A stretch of DNA of 64,000 nucleotides from UBA7672 sp965279205. GTDB taxonomy: Bacteria; Pseudomonadota; Alphaproteobacteria; Caulobacterales; Hyphomonadaceae. Location of the stretch: contig OZ257144.1 in the NCBI GenBank assembly GCA_965279205.1, positions 992,001-1,056,000 of the forward strand, given 5' to 3'. The notes beneath the pieces were generated by a model. That model did no database searches and was not told where the DNA came from. It saw only the letters and a list, made by a program, of their open reading frames with translations. The position numbers were made by a program, and so were the translations under genes. The number at the start of each line of letters is the position of its first letter. Position 1 is the stretch's first letter. Shown in pieces: positions 33,155-41,415 of the stretch.

Positions 33155-33579
33155 GTCGACTGAGGTGGCGTTGCCACGGCTCTTATTGCTGCAACACGAG
33201 CATCGAAGTTGCGGGAGATACCAGACAGGGCGTCGGCTGCCTCCCAATCAAAGCCCGTCGCCTTGATTTCGGATAGCATCTCGGGACAAGCGACGCCTGC
33301 ATCACGTGCGATGTCGAAGACAAACGAAGCGTAGACGACTTGGGTTGACGGTTCGATTTCCTCAGCGCGCACGAGCGAGAGACACTTGTCGAGCATTGCA
33401 GTCGTCAGCTTGTTGGCAGCTTTCGCCGCCAGCGCCAGCAACACTTGCATGTCGAGATGGTCGCGGGTTGGCAACTGGTCGGGTAGAAACTGTCCGGCCG
33501 CTTGGGCTTCACGCAGCATTCTGGTCGCCGCAGGCGCACCTTGCCTGACAAATGTCCTTATTAGGTCCAACCCGCGCAC
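33151..33579 (-). CDS. Hypothetical protein downstream of the VOC gene
   Basis: This frame encodes 142 aa from a GTG at 33579, 4 bases after the stop of the VOC gene on the same strand, so translational coupling is possible. The sequence looks protein-like: helical with mixed polarity (DHLDMQVLLALAAKAANKL, then CLSLVRAEEIEPSTQVVYA). There is no signal peptide and I recognise no family. A later ATG (MLREAQAAGQ) is an alternative start. Its stop shares the TTAA with the stop of the convergent J-domain gene. The forward frames here look like shadows. Confidence 0.45.
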   Translation of the reverse strand: MRGLDLIRTFVRQGAPAATRMLREAQAAGQFLPDQLPTRDHLDMQVLLALAAKAANKLTTAMLDKCLSLVRAEEIEPSTQVVYASFVFDIARDAGVACPEMLSEIKATGFDWEAADALSGISRNFDARVAAIRAVATPPQST

Positions 33580-33583
33580 CGCG

Positions 33584-33967
33584 TCATCCCATCGGCTTAG
33601 GCTGCCACAATTCGATCTTGTTGCCTTCCGGGTCCATGATGTGGGCGAACTTGCCGTTGGCCTCGTCCGGGAAGGTCTTGACCGGCGTGATCCCATGCTT
33701 TGCGCAATTGGCGAGGACGCCGTCGAGATCGTCGACCGCCAGGTTGATCATGAACTCCTTCGTCGAAGGGGCGAAATAGTCGGTGTCGTGCTTGAAGGGG
33801 CTGAACACCGTGGCGGCGCCGGGATGGTTGGCCATGGCTTCCGGAAAAAGAAGGATGCCGCCCCAGTCCTGCACGGGCATGCCCAGCACGTCGCGGTACC
33901 ACTCGACCAGCTTGGTCGTATCCTTCGACTTGAAGAATATGCCGCCGACTCCGATGACCTTGGCCAT
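33584..33967 (-). CDS. VOC (glyoxalase/bleomycin-resistance) family protein
   Basis: This 127-aa protein has one vicinal-oxygen-chelate module pair: VIGVGGIFFKSKDTTKLVEW in the first half and FMINLAVDDLDGVLANCAKH then FAHIMDPEGNKIELWQP in the second. The late glutamate in IELW is a usual metal ligand. The fold binds a metal and small substrates and covers glyoxalases, dioxygenases and resistance proteins. The start at 33967 has a GGACGGACAG ribosome site; the longer opening upstream is intergenic. The gene is divergent from cobS. Confidence 0.85.
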   Translation of the reverse strand: MAKVIGVGGIFFKSKDTTKLVEWYRDVLGMPVQDWGGILLFPEAMANHPGAATVFSPFKHDTDYFAPSTKEFMINLAVDDLDGVLANCAKHGITPVKTFPDEANGKFAHIMDPEGNKIELWQPKPMG

Positions 33968-34031
33968 GACTGTCCGTCCTTTGCCTGTCCTGCGCGATGG
34001 CTCATGAAGGCGTCTGCGAAGCGGCTGCGCA

Positions 34032-34079
34032 ATCGCCCGAAAGGGTGATTTGCGGAAAATCAGCCACTTTTCGGCGATC
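34032..34079. promoter_or_regulatory. Long imperfect hairpin in the VOC / cobS intergenic region
   Basis: TGATTT (34046-34051) pairs with AAATCA (34057-34062), and the outer arms ATCGCcCGAAA and TTTCGGCGAT pair with a bulge, giving a stem of roughly 16 pairs. It sits between divergent genes about 90 bases before cobS. It was checked for cobalamin riboswitch features and they are absent. Confidence 0.4.
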
Positions 34080-34169
34080 GGGCCGTGAAAAATCGACGGG
34101 ACATGCTGCGTTGCAATGTGTCTGTCACCCCGACTATATGCAGGGGAAGGATAGCAGAGAACTCCTCCC

Positions 34170-35153
34170 ATGGCCGTGACTGACGCTTCTGACGCCCTGA
34201 TCTCGCTCGTGCCCACGAAGGAGCTCGACGCGAAGAAAACCTTCGGTATCGACCTCGACTGGAAGGTGCCGGCCTTCGCGGAAAAGAACGGCTACGTGCC
34301 GGATTTCGATCCGGCCTATCGGTTCGATCCGCAAACGACGCGGGCGATCCTGGCCGGTTTCAAGTTCAACCGCCGCGTGATGATCCAGGGCTATCACGGG
34401 ACCGGCAAATCGACCCACATCGAGCAGGTTGCCGCGCGCCTCAACTGGCCGCTGATCCGCATCAACCTCGACAGCCACGTCTCGCGTATCGACCTCGTCG
34501 GCAAGGACGCGATCGTGCTGAAAGACGGCAAGCAGATCACCGAATTCCGTGAAGGTATTCTGCCGTGGGCGCTGCAGCGCCCCATCGCCCTCGTGTTCGA
34601 CGAATACGACGCCGGCCGGCCGGACGTGATGTTCGTCATCCAGCGTATCCTCGAGGCTTCGGGCCAGCTGACGCTGCTCGACCAGAATCGCGTGATGAAG
34701 CCCCACCCGAACTTCCGCCTGTTCTCGACTACGAACACGGTGGGTCTCGGCGATACCACCGGCCTCTATCACGGCACGCAGCAGCTAAACCAGGGACAGC
34801 TCGACCGCTGGAGCATTGTGACGACGCTCAACTATCTTGAGCACGACGCCGAGGTGGAAATCGTCGCCGCGAAAGTGCCGGACCTCGACAAGCAGATGAT
34901 CTCGAAGATGGTGCGCGTCGCCGACATGACGCGGAATGCCTTCATAGCGGGAGATATCTCTACCGTGATGAGCCCGCGGACCGTGATCACTTGGGGCGAG
35001 AACACGCTGATCTTCGGCGATGTCGGCCTCGCTTTTCGGATGACGTTCGTCAACAAGTGCGACGAGCTCGAACGCCCTGCGGTCGCCGAGTTCTATCAGC
35101 GTGCTTTCGCCAAGGAGTTGCCGGAAAGCGCCGCGATGGTGAAGGTCGCGTGA
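34170..35153 (+). CDS. cobS: Cobaltochelatase subunit CobS (AAA+ ATPase)
   Basis: This 327-aa protein forms the AAA+ ring that, with CobT, drives ATP-dependent cobalt insertion by CobN in aerobic cobalamin synthesis. The Walker A motif GYHGTGKST has its lysine at K80, Walker B is in ALVFDEYDAG, and the family-typical N-terminus FGIDLDWKVPAF and SVVTTLNYLEHD-like region are present (here SIVTTLNYLEHD). Sensor residues lie in FSTTNTVGLGD. cobT is not directly after it but about 4.3 kb downstream, separated by accessory genes. CobN is not in the window. Confidence 0.95.
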   Translation: MAVTDASDALISLVPTKELDAKKTFGIDLDWKVPAFAEKNGYVPDFDPAYRFDPQTTRAILAGFKFNRRVMIQGYHGTGKSTHIEQVAARLNWPLIRINLDSHVSRIDLVGKDAIVLKDGKQITEFREGILPWALQRPIALVFDEYDAGRPDVMFVIQRILEASGQLTLLDQNRVMKPHPNFRLFSTTNTVGLGDTTGLYHGTQQLNQGQLDRWSIVTTLNYLEHDAEVEIVAAKVPDLDKQMISKMVRVADMTRNAFIAGDISTVMSPRTVITWGENTLIFGDVGLAFRMTFVNKCDELERPAVAEFYQRAFAKELPESAAMVKVA

Positions 35154-35680
35154 GCGAGCTTGCAATAGCGCGGGCGAACGTTGGCGATGCGCCGGACCTC
35201 GGCATTATCGGACCTGCGGCCTACGCCGCCGCCTATCACGACGACTGGGATGATCCGGTCGCCTTCTTCTGGCAGCTGCAGACTTTCGGCGCCGAGGCGA
35301 TGGAAGCCACGCTAGCGCGGCCGGATGCGCGTGTGTGGATCGCACGGCAGGACGGCGTGGGCGTGGGTTTCCTCACCATGTTCGTGGGCTCGCTCGAGCC
35401 GATCAACCAGCGCGCCAATGGCGCGGAGATTCCCCGCATCTACCTGCTGCCTGGCGCGCGCCGTGGCGGCATCGGCAAGAAACTGCTCGAAGCCGCCGAG
35501 AAGCAGGCGAGGGAGGAAGGCTGCGACCATGTCTGGCTCGACGTGATGGAACATGCCGAGTGGGCGAGAGCGGCCTATGAGCGCTGGGGCTTCTCCGACA
35601 TCGGCGGCACGACATTCGCGGGCGGTCTCCGTCCCGGCCGCAGCCGCGGCATGCGGGTGATGGTGAAGGAGCTGAAATAA
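35150..35680 (+). CDS. GNAT-family N-acetyltransferase
   Basis: This 176-aa protein has the acetyl-CoA-binding pattern in IYLLPGARRGGIGKKLLEAAEKQ (the R-x-x-G-x-[GA] loop is RRGGIG). The conserved ending WLDVMEHAEWARAAYERWGF is also present. It transfers an acetyl group to an amine; the acceptor cannot be told. The GTG start overlaps the cobS stop (GTGA), so it is translated with cobS. An ATG-started longer reading lies inside cobS and was rejected. An acetyltransferase fused into the cobS transcript is not part of the known cobalamin pathway. Confidence 0.85.
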   Translation: MSELAIARANVGDAPDLGIIGPAAYAAAYHDDWDDPVAFFWQLQTFGAEAMEATLARPDARVWIARQDGVGVGFLTMFVGSLEPINQRANGAEIPRIYLLPGARRGGIGKKLLEAAEKQAREEGCDHVWLDVMEHAEWARAAYERWGFSDIGGTTFAGGLRPGRSRGMRVMVKELK

Positions 35681-35687
35681 GTTCGGC

Positions 35688-36578
35688 TCAGGGCCAGCGT
35701 GTGCCTTTTCCACTAAACGCAGCGGCGATGTAGTTCGACACCGTGCGCGACTTGGCGTCAGAGTCGTTGGAGAATGGTGGAAAATAATCGCAGTGGTCAT
35801 AGTCGCTGAGCAGGGCGGGGTTCTGCGGTCCGCCATTATGCGGCTTGCCTGGAATGCCGAAGGGAACAACGCGATCCATCACGGCAGGCTTTGGTCCGCG
35901 ATAGCCCAGCGCGGCGTTGAATGGACTGTCATCGTCGCCCAGGATGTCGCTGATAGCGTCCCCAGCGGGATAGACGTATTTCAGTGTGCGGTCGCGCTTC
36001 GAACTCAGGACATGGACGGCGTTCGCGTTGTTGCGTGCGGCTACGTGCTGCTTGACGAGTGTGTTGTTGTCGGCTGCGGGAGCGGTGAGGATAATCTGGT
36101 CCGCCTTGCGAGGGCTGATCCCGGCTGCGGCCGTGAGAATGACGCGCGCGCCCAGGCTGTGAGATGCGAAGGAAATGCTTGCCGCCAGATCGAATGTATT
36201 CCTAATCGCGGTGGCGAGGTAGTTGCCCGTGGAGATGGCATCGCGCGCCTCGGTCGGGAAGTTGAGCACGTTGTACCAGTCTCCTGGCCACAGAACGCCG
36301 ACGAAAAGGGTTGTTCCGGGATCGATTGGATATGGCGCGGTCTTGAGCTGAAGATGGGCCTCCATGCGAACAGCGGAGGTGATCCCCTTCGCGCGGTTCA
36401 CGTTGAACCCGTGACAAACGAAAAGAACGTGTTTGCTTTGGGCGCGTCCTCGGACAATCGCGGCGTCGATGGGCGTGTGTTCGGTTGCGTTGAGGTTGCC
36501 CGCTGCGGTTTCGCCGAACTTGGCGGGCATAACCACGCCGCGGGATGCTTCGCTTCGAAAGTCGATGAACAGCGTCAT
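35688..36578 (-). CDS. Alpha/beta hydrolase (DUF900-like)
   Basis: This 296-aa protein has an alpha/beta-hydrolase core: the oxyanion-loop region LFVCHGFNVNRAKG, VGVLWPGDW, and the nucleophile elbow S139-H-S141-L-G in ISFASHSLGARV, with a late histidine and aspartate in DYDHCDYFPP. It resembles DUF900-type esterases, and no lipoprotein signal or signal peptide is seen. The gene lies on the opposite strand to cobS and cobT, with a membrane protein gene just upstream (4 bases apart), so the two form an operon. A secreted or membrane-acting lipase/esterase with its partner is one possible reading. Function is unknown. Confidence 0.7.
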   Translation of the reverse strand: MTLFIDFRSEASRGVVMPAKFGETAAGNLNATEHTPIDAAIVRGRAQSKHVLFVCHGFNVNRAKGITSAVRMEAHLQLKTAPYPIDPGTTLFVGVLWPGDWYNVLNFPTEARDAISTGNYLATAIRNTFDLAASISFASHSLGARVILTAAAGISPRKADQIILTAPAADNNTLVKQHVAARNNANAVHVLSSKRDRTLKYVYPAGDAISDILGDDDSPFNAALGYRGPKPAVMDRVVPFGIPGKPHNGGPQNPALLSDYDHCDYFPPFSNDSDAKSRTVSNYIAAAFSGKGTRWP

Positions 36579-36582
36579 GGAT

Positions 36583-37344
36583 CTACCTTCCGCGTACAGC
36601 CTTGACGGCGGTTACCGCCGCCGAAAGCGAGGAAGTCAGATCCTTGGCGATCGGCGCGATTGGCACGGCGAGGATGCCGGCGGCAACCCCGAGCCAGAGC
36701 GTCCTCCACCAAACCTGGTCGCCGACAGCAGAGGCGCATGTGGCGGCGGCTCCGTCGGTTGTGGTGGCGTCGCAGCCCACATTGATGAGGAAGGCGCCGC
36801 CAATCCCCAACAAAATTGCAACTCCACCGGCAGTCGTGCGCGCGACATTCCGATATCTTTGATCGGCGCGCTCGAAAGCCGCATCAATCTGAAAGCCGAT
36901 CACGGCGTCGATACGGCCGAGCATGTTCCCCTCCTCAATGGTGGGATCGCCGCCTAGCTTCAACTTTTTGACGAGCGCGTTCATCTTGTCGACGTCGACG
37001 TTGCAGAAGCGGGCGATATCGTCGGTTTGTCCGTCTGTGAGACCGATGCGGACCAGCGCACGAACCAGACCTTTCTGTGCATCCTTGTCTCGTCCATTGC
37101 GCCATTGGGCGCGAAGAAGCTCCTCCCACGTGGCGGTGTTGGCGTCGCCGGAGGAGCCTGTCCGCTTTCCGGCGCCATTGCTGAGGGCCGCTGTGAAAGG
37201 CTGACATCCATCACGGATGTGCCGGAAGCCGACGTTGGAAAATCCGCCCGGCCAGGCCTTCATGGCATCGACAAGTGCAAATGCTGCAAGACCCAGCGCG
37301 CCCATGGCGGTGATGGCGCCTGATACAAGTTCAAGAGTTTCCAT
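36583..37344 (-). CDS. Membrane protein partner of the alpha/beta hydrolase
   Basis: This 253-aa protein has one N-terminal membrane helix (AITAMGALGLAAFALVDAM), a soluble middle of about 120 residues with acidic and charged helices (DKMNALVKKLKLGG), and two C-terminal hydrophobic helices (GVAILLGIGGAFLINVG and LWLGVAAGILAVPIAP). It precedes the hydrolase gene by 4 bases. The ATG at 37344 (METLELVSG) was preferred over an upstream TTG. I recognise no family. The pair might be an effector with a membrane partner, which is inference from pairing only. Confidence 0.65.
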   Translation of the reverse strand: METLELVSGAITAMGALGLAAFALVDAMKAWPGGFSNVGFRHIRDGCQPFTAALSNGAGKRTGSSGDANTATWEELLRAQWRNGRDKDAQKGLVRALVRIGLTDGQTDDIARFCNVDVDKMNALVKKLKLGGDPTIEEGNMLGRIDAVIGFQIDAAFERADQRYRNVARTTAGGVAILLGIGGAFLINVGCDATTTDGAAATCASAVGDQVWWRTLWLGVAAGILAVPIAPIAKDLTSSLSAAVTAVKAVRGR

Positions 37345-37555
37345 TTGAAATTTCCCAGCCAACCGCTGCCAAATCTATCGGGCTGCAGAAACCGGTCTAG
37401 AGGGGTTCGCCCTGCGGTGGTGCGCCGTTGCCGTAACGTTCAGAGTGGACCATTCTCCTGCGAGGCGATTTTGACGCCGTCAGCGTTGCAGCGTGTCGGT
37501 AATATTTGCGACGCTCGCGACAGCCGGACGGCGTTAGCTAGAGGGGCTCGGGGCC

Positions 37556-37735
37556 ATGGACTGGAAGCTTCTGCTGATCGCCGGGCTGATGATTGTCGCG
37601 GGCGGCTTCATCATCTGGCGTTTTCGCGGGTCGAAGTTCAAGACTGAAACCGGGCCGGGCTGTCTGATGGCGTTTGGGATACTCCTGCTGAGCATCGGGG
37701 TCCTGGCGGTGCCTTTTAGTTTCTGGATCAAATGA
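37556..37735 (+). CDS. Two-helix small membrane protein (59 aa)
   Basis: This short frame begins ATG GAC TGG AAG with GAGGGG about ten bases upstream. It encodes two hydrophobic helices (KLLLIAGLMIVAGGFIIW and LMAFGILLLSIGVLAVPF) joined by a basic, Gly-rich turn (RFRGSKFKTETG). No signal cleavage is seen. It lies upstream of the dienelactone hydrolase gene on the same strand, 63 bases apart. Such small proteins are often missed in annotation. No function is known to me. Confidence 0.65.
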   Translation: MDWKLLLIAGLMIVAGGFIIWRFRGSKFKTETGPGCLMAFGILLLSIGVLAVPFSFWIK

Positions 37736-37798
37736 CGAGCTTCGCCGTGGCGACCGCCAGCGCCAGATCTGCATGACAGAATTCGAGGGAGCCCCTGA

Positions 37799-38476
37799 AT
37801 GACAGCCGGCAGCATGACCCGCGTGAAGAGCCGCGACGGTTTTGAGTTCGACGCCTGGCACGCAAAGGCGGAGGGACCACGCAAGGGCGGTGTTATCGTC
37901 ATCCAGGAAATCTTCGGGCTGTCGGACCACATCAAGGAAATGACCGAGCGCTTTGGCACTGCCGGTTACGAAGCGATCGCGCCCTCCATGTACGATCGCG
38001 CTGCGCCAGGCTTCATCGTGCAGCCTCAGGATGTCGCCGCAGGTATGGCGAAAGGCCGCGACCTGGCGATGGGCAATGGCCCCGACAATGCGATGAGCGA
38101 TGTCGGCGGCGTCTTCGATGTGTTGTCGAAGTCGGGCAAGGTTTGTGTCACGGGCTATTGCTATGGCGGCACGATGAGCTGGCTGGCGGCTGCCCGCATC
38201 AACGGTCTGGCGGCGGCGTCCTGCTATTACGGCGGCAACATCGCGCAGATGGTGCAGATGCAGCCGAAATGCCCGGTGATCTGCCATTTCGGGGCGAAGG
38301 ACGCGCACATCCCGCTGGTTGGCGCGGTCGACAAGATCGAGGCCGCGCATCCCGACGTGCCGGTCTATGTCTACGACGCCGGACACGGGTTCGCGCGCAA
38401 GAATTCGTCCGACTACGATGCTGCGTCCGACAGGCTTGCCTTCGAGCGCACGCTTGAGCTGTTTGGCAAAGCGTGA
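37799..38476 (+). CDS. Dienelactone hydrolase family protein
   Basis: This 225-aa cytoplasmic alpha/beta hydrolase has the dienelactone hydrolase triad: C121 in GYCYGG, D168 in GAKDAHIP and H196 in DAGHGFARK, with the substrate-pocket glutamate in VIQEIFGLSDHIK. It opens lactone or ester rings such as carboxymethylenebutenolide, although many family members act on other esters. It starts with GAGGGAG in front. The next gene, a P-loop protein, overlaps its stop by 4 bases (GTGA). Confidence 0.92.
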   Translation: MTAGSMTRVKSRDGFEFDAWHAKAEGPRKGGVIVIQEIFGLSDHIKEMTERFGTAGYEAIAPSMYDRAAPGFIVQPQDVAAGMAKGRDLAMGNGPDNAMSDVGGVFDVLSKSGKVCVTGYCYGGTMSWLAAARINGLAAASCYYGGNIAQMVQMQPKCPVICHFGAKDAHIPLVGAVDKIEAAHPDVPVYVYDAGHGFARKNSSDYDAASDRLAFERTLELFGKA

Positions 38477-39021
38477 AGCTGATCTTCATCTGGGGCCCGG
38501 CGGCGTCTGGAAAGCTGACCGTGGCGCGAGAGCTCTCGAAGCTCACCGGTCTGCCGGTGTTCCACAATCATCTCGTAGTCGATGCGCTGCTGGAGAAGCT
38601 GTCCTTCGGCGACCCTGAATTCGTGCGGTTGCGCGAGGCGATGTGGATGGCGGCGTTCGAAACAGCGGCAAGGTCAGGCTCATCGCTGATCTTCACCTTC
38701 GCGCCGGAACCGACAGTGGTCGAAGGATTTCCCGAGCGCGTTGTCGAACTGGTTGAAGGCGAGGGTGGTGGGGTGCACTTTGCGCGGTTGACGGTTTCAA
38801 GGAAGGAGCAGGAGCGGCGCATCGCGCTGGAGAGCCGAAAGGAATTCCGGAAGCTGACATCGCTGGAACTGTTACGGGCCCTGAGGCAGGATTTCGAAGC
38901 CAGCGAGGCGAGGATGCCTGAGCCTCAGCTCACACTGGATTCCGAGGTGCTGTCGCCCGAAAAAGCTGCGCGGCGGATCGCAGCGGCGTTTGGACTGTCG
39001 GCTGCATCCGCCGCGACTTGA
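38473..39021 (+). CDS. P-loop NTPase / kinase-like protein (shikimate-kinase-like fold)
   Basis: This 182-aa protein begins LIFIWGPAASGKLTVAREL, a Walker A motif (G-x4-G-K-[LS]-T) on a GTG start overlapping the previous stop. The rest fits a small kinase-like fold: FTFAPEPTVVEGF, and a lid-like Arg/Lys segment SRKEQERRIALESRKEF. No catalytic site beyond the P-loop can be assigned. It could phosphorylate a small molecule or be a nucleotide-binding regulator of the neighbouring hydrolase. Confidence 0.75.
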   Translation: MKLIFIWGPAASGKLTVARELSKLTGLPVFHNHLVVDALLEKLSFGDPEFVRLREAMWMAAFETAARSGSSLIFTFAPEPTVVEGFPERVVELVEGEGGGVHFARLTVSRKEQERRIALESRKEFRKLTSLELLRALRQDFEASEARMPEPQLTLDSEVLSPEKAARRIAAAFGLSAASAAT

Positions 39022-39073
39022 ACACCTGAAAGCCTCGGCCATGTGCCTCGGAGAACAGGCTTAGAAACTCGAT

Positions 39074-39277
39074 CTAGTCATCGTCATCCGCGACCGTGCC
39101 GGCGATCGCGCCAGCCACCGCGCCGATAGCCGCGCCGCGTTGCGCGTCGCCATCGCCGGTGTTGTTGCCGATAGCTGCACCTGCGGCGCCGCCTACAGCC
39201 GCGCCCGCAAGGGTGCTGCATGCCGAAAGCGAAGCTGCGGCCACCAGCGCCAAGAGAACCGTTTTCATCCCAGTCAT
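39074..39277 (-). CDS. Glycine-zipper lipoprotein (67 aa)
   Basis: This small lipoprotein starts at 39277 with GGAG 7 bases in front. Its lipobox is LSAC at the end of a short signal, followed by a glycine-zipper stretch (GAAVGGAAGAAIGNN and GAAIGAVAGAIAGT) around a short polar turn, and an acidic tail. Related proteins (osmotically induced YMGG-like) sit in the envelope and change membrane properties under stress. It stands alone on its strand, between the P-loop gene and cobT. Confidence 0.75.
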   Translation of the reverse strand: MTGMKTVLLALVAAASLSACSTLAGAAVGGAAGAAIGNNTGDGDAQRGAAIGAVAGAIAGTVADDDD

Positions 39278-39450
39278 GATCAATCTCCAATTCGTCGCAG
39301 GAGCAACGCGCGGGCCCGCTGGCCGTTCCGGGCGTAAACGCTCGAGAAGCGGGGGAAAACCGGGCAATTCAGCGGCCAAACCGGGCGCAGCAGGGATGAC
39401 CCTTCCCAGCGCGTCAGGCGCGGTTTAAACCCGGTCCCTTCAGGGAAGCC

Positions 39451-41415
39451 ATGACCAAGACCATCGACCGCACGGACATGTTCAAGTCCGCCTTGTCCGC
39501 CGCTACGCGCGCGCTGGCGGGGCAGGAAGAGCTTGCCGTCGAGTATTCGGTCGATGGCGGGCGCGTGCAGGACGGCCAGATTACGCTCACGGCTCCGCCC
39601 AAGGATCTGACCGCGCCGGCCGTGGCGCGCGCGCGCGGGCAGGCGGACGCTCTGGCGCTACGCGTCGCTCACCATGATGCGCGCATGCACAGCCGTCTGA
39701 TGCCGCAGCGCGAGGATGCGCGCCGCCTGTTCGAGGCGGCCGAGCGGGCGCGCATCGAGTCGATCGGCGCAGCCGTGATGGATGGCGTCGCCGAAAATCT
39801 CGACGCGTCTCTGCAGCAGCGCTGCGAGCGCGCAGGCTACGCGCGCGTGGTCGACCGTAGCAAGGCGCCCATGGACGACGCGCTGGAGTTCGTGCTGCGC
39901 GAAGTGCTCACTGGGCGCAAGCTTCCCTCGGCGGCGGAGGGCGTCGCCAATTCCTGGCGTGCGGAGCTGACCCAGAAGGCGGCGCGTACGCTGGTGCGGG
40001 CGCAGGAGACGATGCTCGACCAGAAAGAGTTCGCCGGCATGGTGCACGACATCCTGCGCGATCTCGACATGGGCGATGATGTCACGGGCGACAAGGATGC
40101 GTCCGACGAGCAGGGCGAGGAAGCCGAAGAGGGTGAAGCCAAGGCCGAAGCGTCCGAGGACAGCGACGGCGAAGGCGAGAGCGAGGGCGACGCCCAGGAA
40201 GATTCCGGCGAGGCTGGCGAAGGCGAGCCGGGCGACGAAATCGAGGCGACGCCCTCGATGGATTCCGACAGCGACATGGAGGCCAGCGAGGCCGAGGACG
40301 ACGAGCCCGCTACGCCGATCCGACCCAACTGGCGCGACAGCGACGGCTTCAAGTCCGAGTACAAGGCTTTCACCACTGCCCATGACGAGGTCAAGAACGC
40401 TGACGAGCTGTGTGACAGCGAGGAACTGACGCGCCTGCGCGCCTATCTCGATGCGCAACTCCAGGGACTGCAGGGCGCTGTCTCGCGCTTGGCCAACCGG
40501 TTACAGCGCCGCCTGATGGCGCAGCAGAACCGATCGTGGATGTTTGATCTGGAGGAGGGCGTGCTCGATACGGCGCGGCTGACGCGGGTGATCGTCGATC
40601 CGACTGCGCCGCTGTCGTTCAAGATGGAAGACGAAAGCAAGTTCCGCGACACCGTGGTGACGCTGCTGCTCGACAATTCGGGATCGATGCGCGGGCGGCC
40701 GATCATGGTGGCGGCGCTGTGCGCCGACATTCTTGCTCGCACGCTGGAGCGCTGCGGGGTCAAGGTCGAGATTCTCGGCTTCACCACGCAGGCGTGGAAG
40801 GGCGGTCTGAGCCGCGAGGACTGGATCAAGGCGGGCAAGCCGCCGACGCCGGGCCGGCTCAACGATCTGCGCCACATCATCTACAAATCGGCAGATGCAC
40901 CGTGGCGGCGCGTGCGACGCAATCTCGGCCTGATGATGCGCGAGGGCCTGCTGAAGGAAAACATCGACGGCGAGGCGCTGTTGTGGGCGCACGACCGCCT
41001 GATGGGCCGCGCCGAACAGCGCAAGATCCTGATGGTGATTTCGGATGGCGCACCGGTGGATGACTCCACCCTGTCAGTGAACGTCGGCAATCCGCTCGAA
41101 AAACACCTGCGCGAGGTGATTGCGCACATTGAGGGGCCAGTGTCGCCGGTTGAACTGATCGCCATCGGTATCGGCCATGACGTCACGCGGTGGTATCGCC
41201 GCGCCGTCACGATCGTCGATGCGGAACAGTTGGGCGGCGCCATGACGGACAAGCTGGCCGAACTGTTCGGCGAGGAAGAGGCGAAAAAAGCCAAGGCCGC
41301 TGCGCAGCCGGCCCAGGACCGCAGGCCCACGCGCTCGCCGTCGGTTAGTATCGGGCGGGCGGTCAAGAAGACGACGTTCTCGGAAGTGTCGAAAGGCAAG
41401 AGGTCCGCGAAGTGA
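39451..41415 (+). CDS. cobT: Cobaltochelatase subunit CobT
   Basis: This 654-aa protein is the second ring subunit of the aerobic cobaltochelatase. Residues about 1-200 are the N-terminal CobT domain, about 210-290 a very acidic Glu/Asp/Ser linker, and about 390-620 a von Willebrand A domain with the metal-binding MIDAS motif D408-N-S410-G-S412 in LLLDNSGSMRG. With CobS it inserts cobalt into hydrogenobyrinic acid diamide through CobN. It is separated from cobS by about 4.3 kb. Its stop overlaps the start of the DUF885 gene (GTGA). Confidence 0.95.
   Translation: MTKTIDRTDMFKSALSAATRALAGQEELAVEYSVDGGRVQDGQITLTAPPKDLTAPAVARARGQADALALRVAHHDARMHSRLMPQREDARRLFEAAERARIESIGAAVMDGVAENLDASLQQRCERAGYARVVDRSKAPMDDALEFVLREVLTGRKLPSAAEGVANSWRAELTQKAARTLVRAQETMLDQKEFAGMVHDILRDLDMGDDVTGDKDASDEQGEEAEEGEAKAEASEDSDGEGESEGDAQEDSGEAGEGEPGDEIEATPSMDSDSDMEASEAEDDEPATPIRPNWRDSDGFKSEYKAFTTAHDEVKNADELCDSEELTRLRAYLDAQLQGLQGAVSRLANRLQRRLMAQQNRSWMFDLEEGVLDTARLTRVIVDPTAPLSFKMEDESKFRDTVVTLLLDNSGSMRGRPIMVAALCADILARTLERCGVKVEILGFTTQAWKGGLSREDWIKAGKPPTPGRLNDLRHIIYKSADAPWRRVRRNLGLMMREGLLKENIDGEALLWAHDRLMGRAEQRKILMVISDGAPVDDSTLSVNVGNPLEKHLREVIAHIEGPVSPVELIAIGIGHDVTRWYRRAVTIVDAEQLGGAMTDKLAELFGEEEAKKAKAAAQPAQDRRPTRSPSVSIGRAVKKTTFSEVSKGKRSAK

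Noticed and set aside
34032..34079. Cobalamin riboswitch upstream of cobS
   Set aside because: A long hairpin and a GCCAC string are present, but the B12 box and the conserved core of the riboswitch are absent, and the hairpin is close to symmetrical.
35688..37344. Horizontally acquired island judged from base composition
   Set aside because: By eye the G+C of sampled lines here (about 60-65%) is close to that of cobS, so composition does not support recent transfer.
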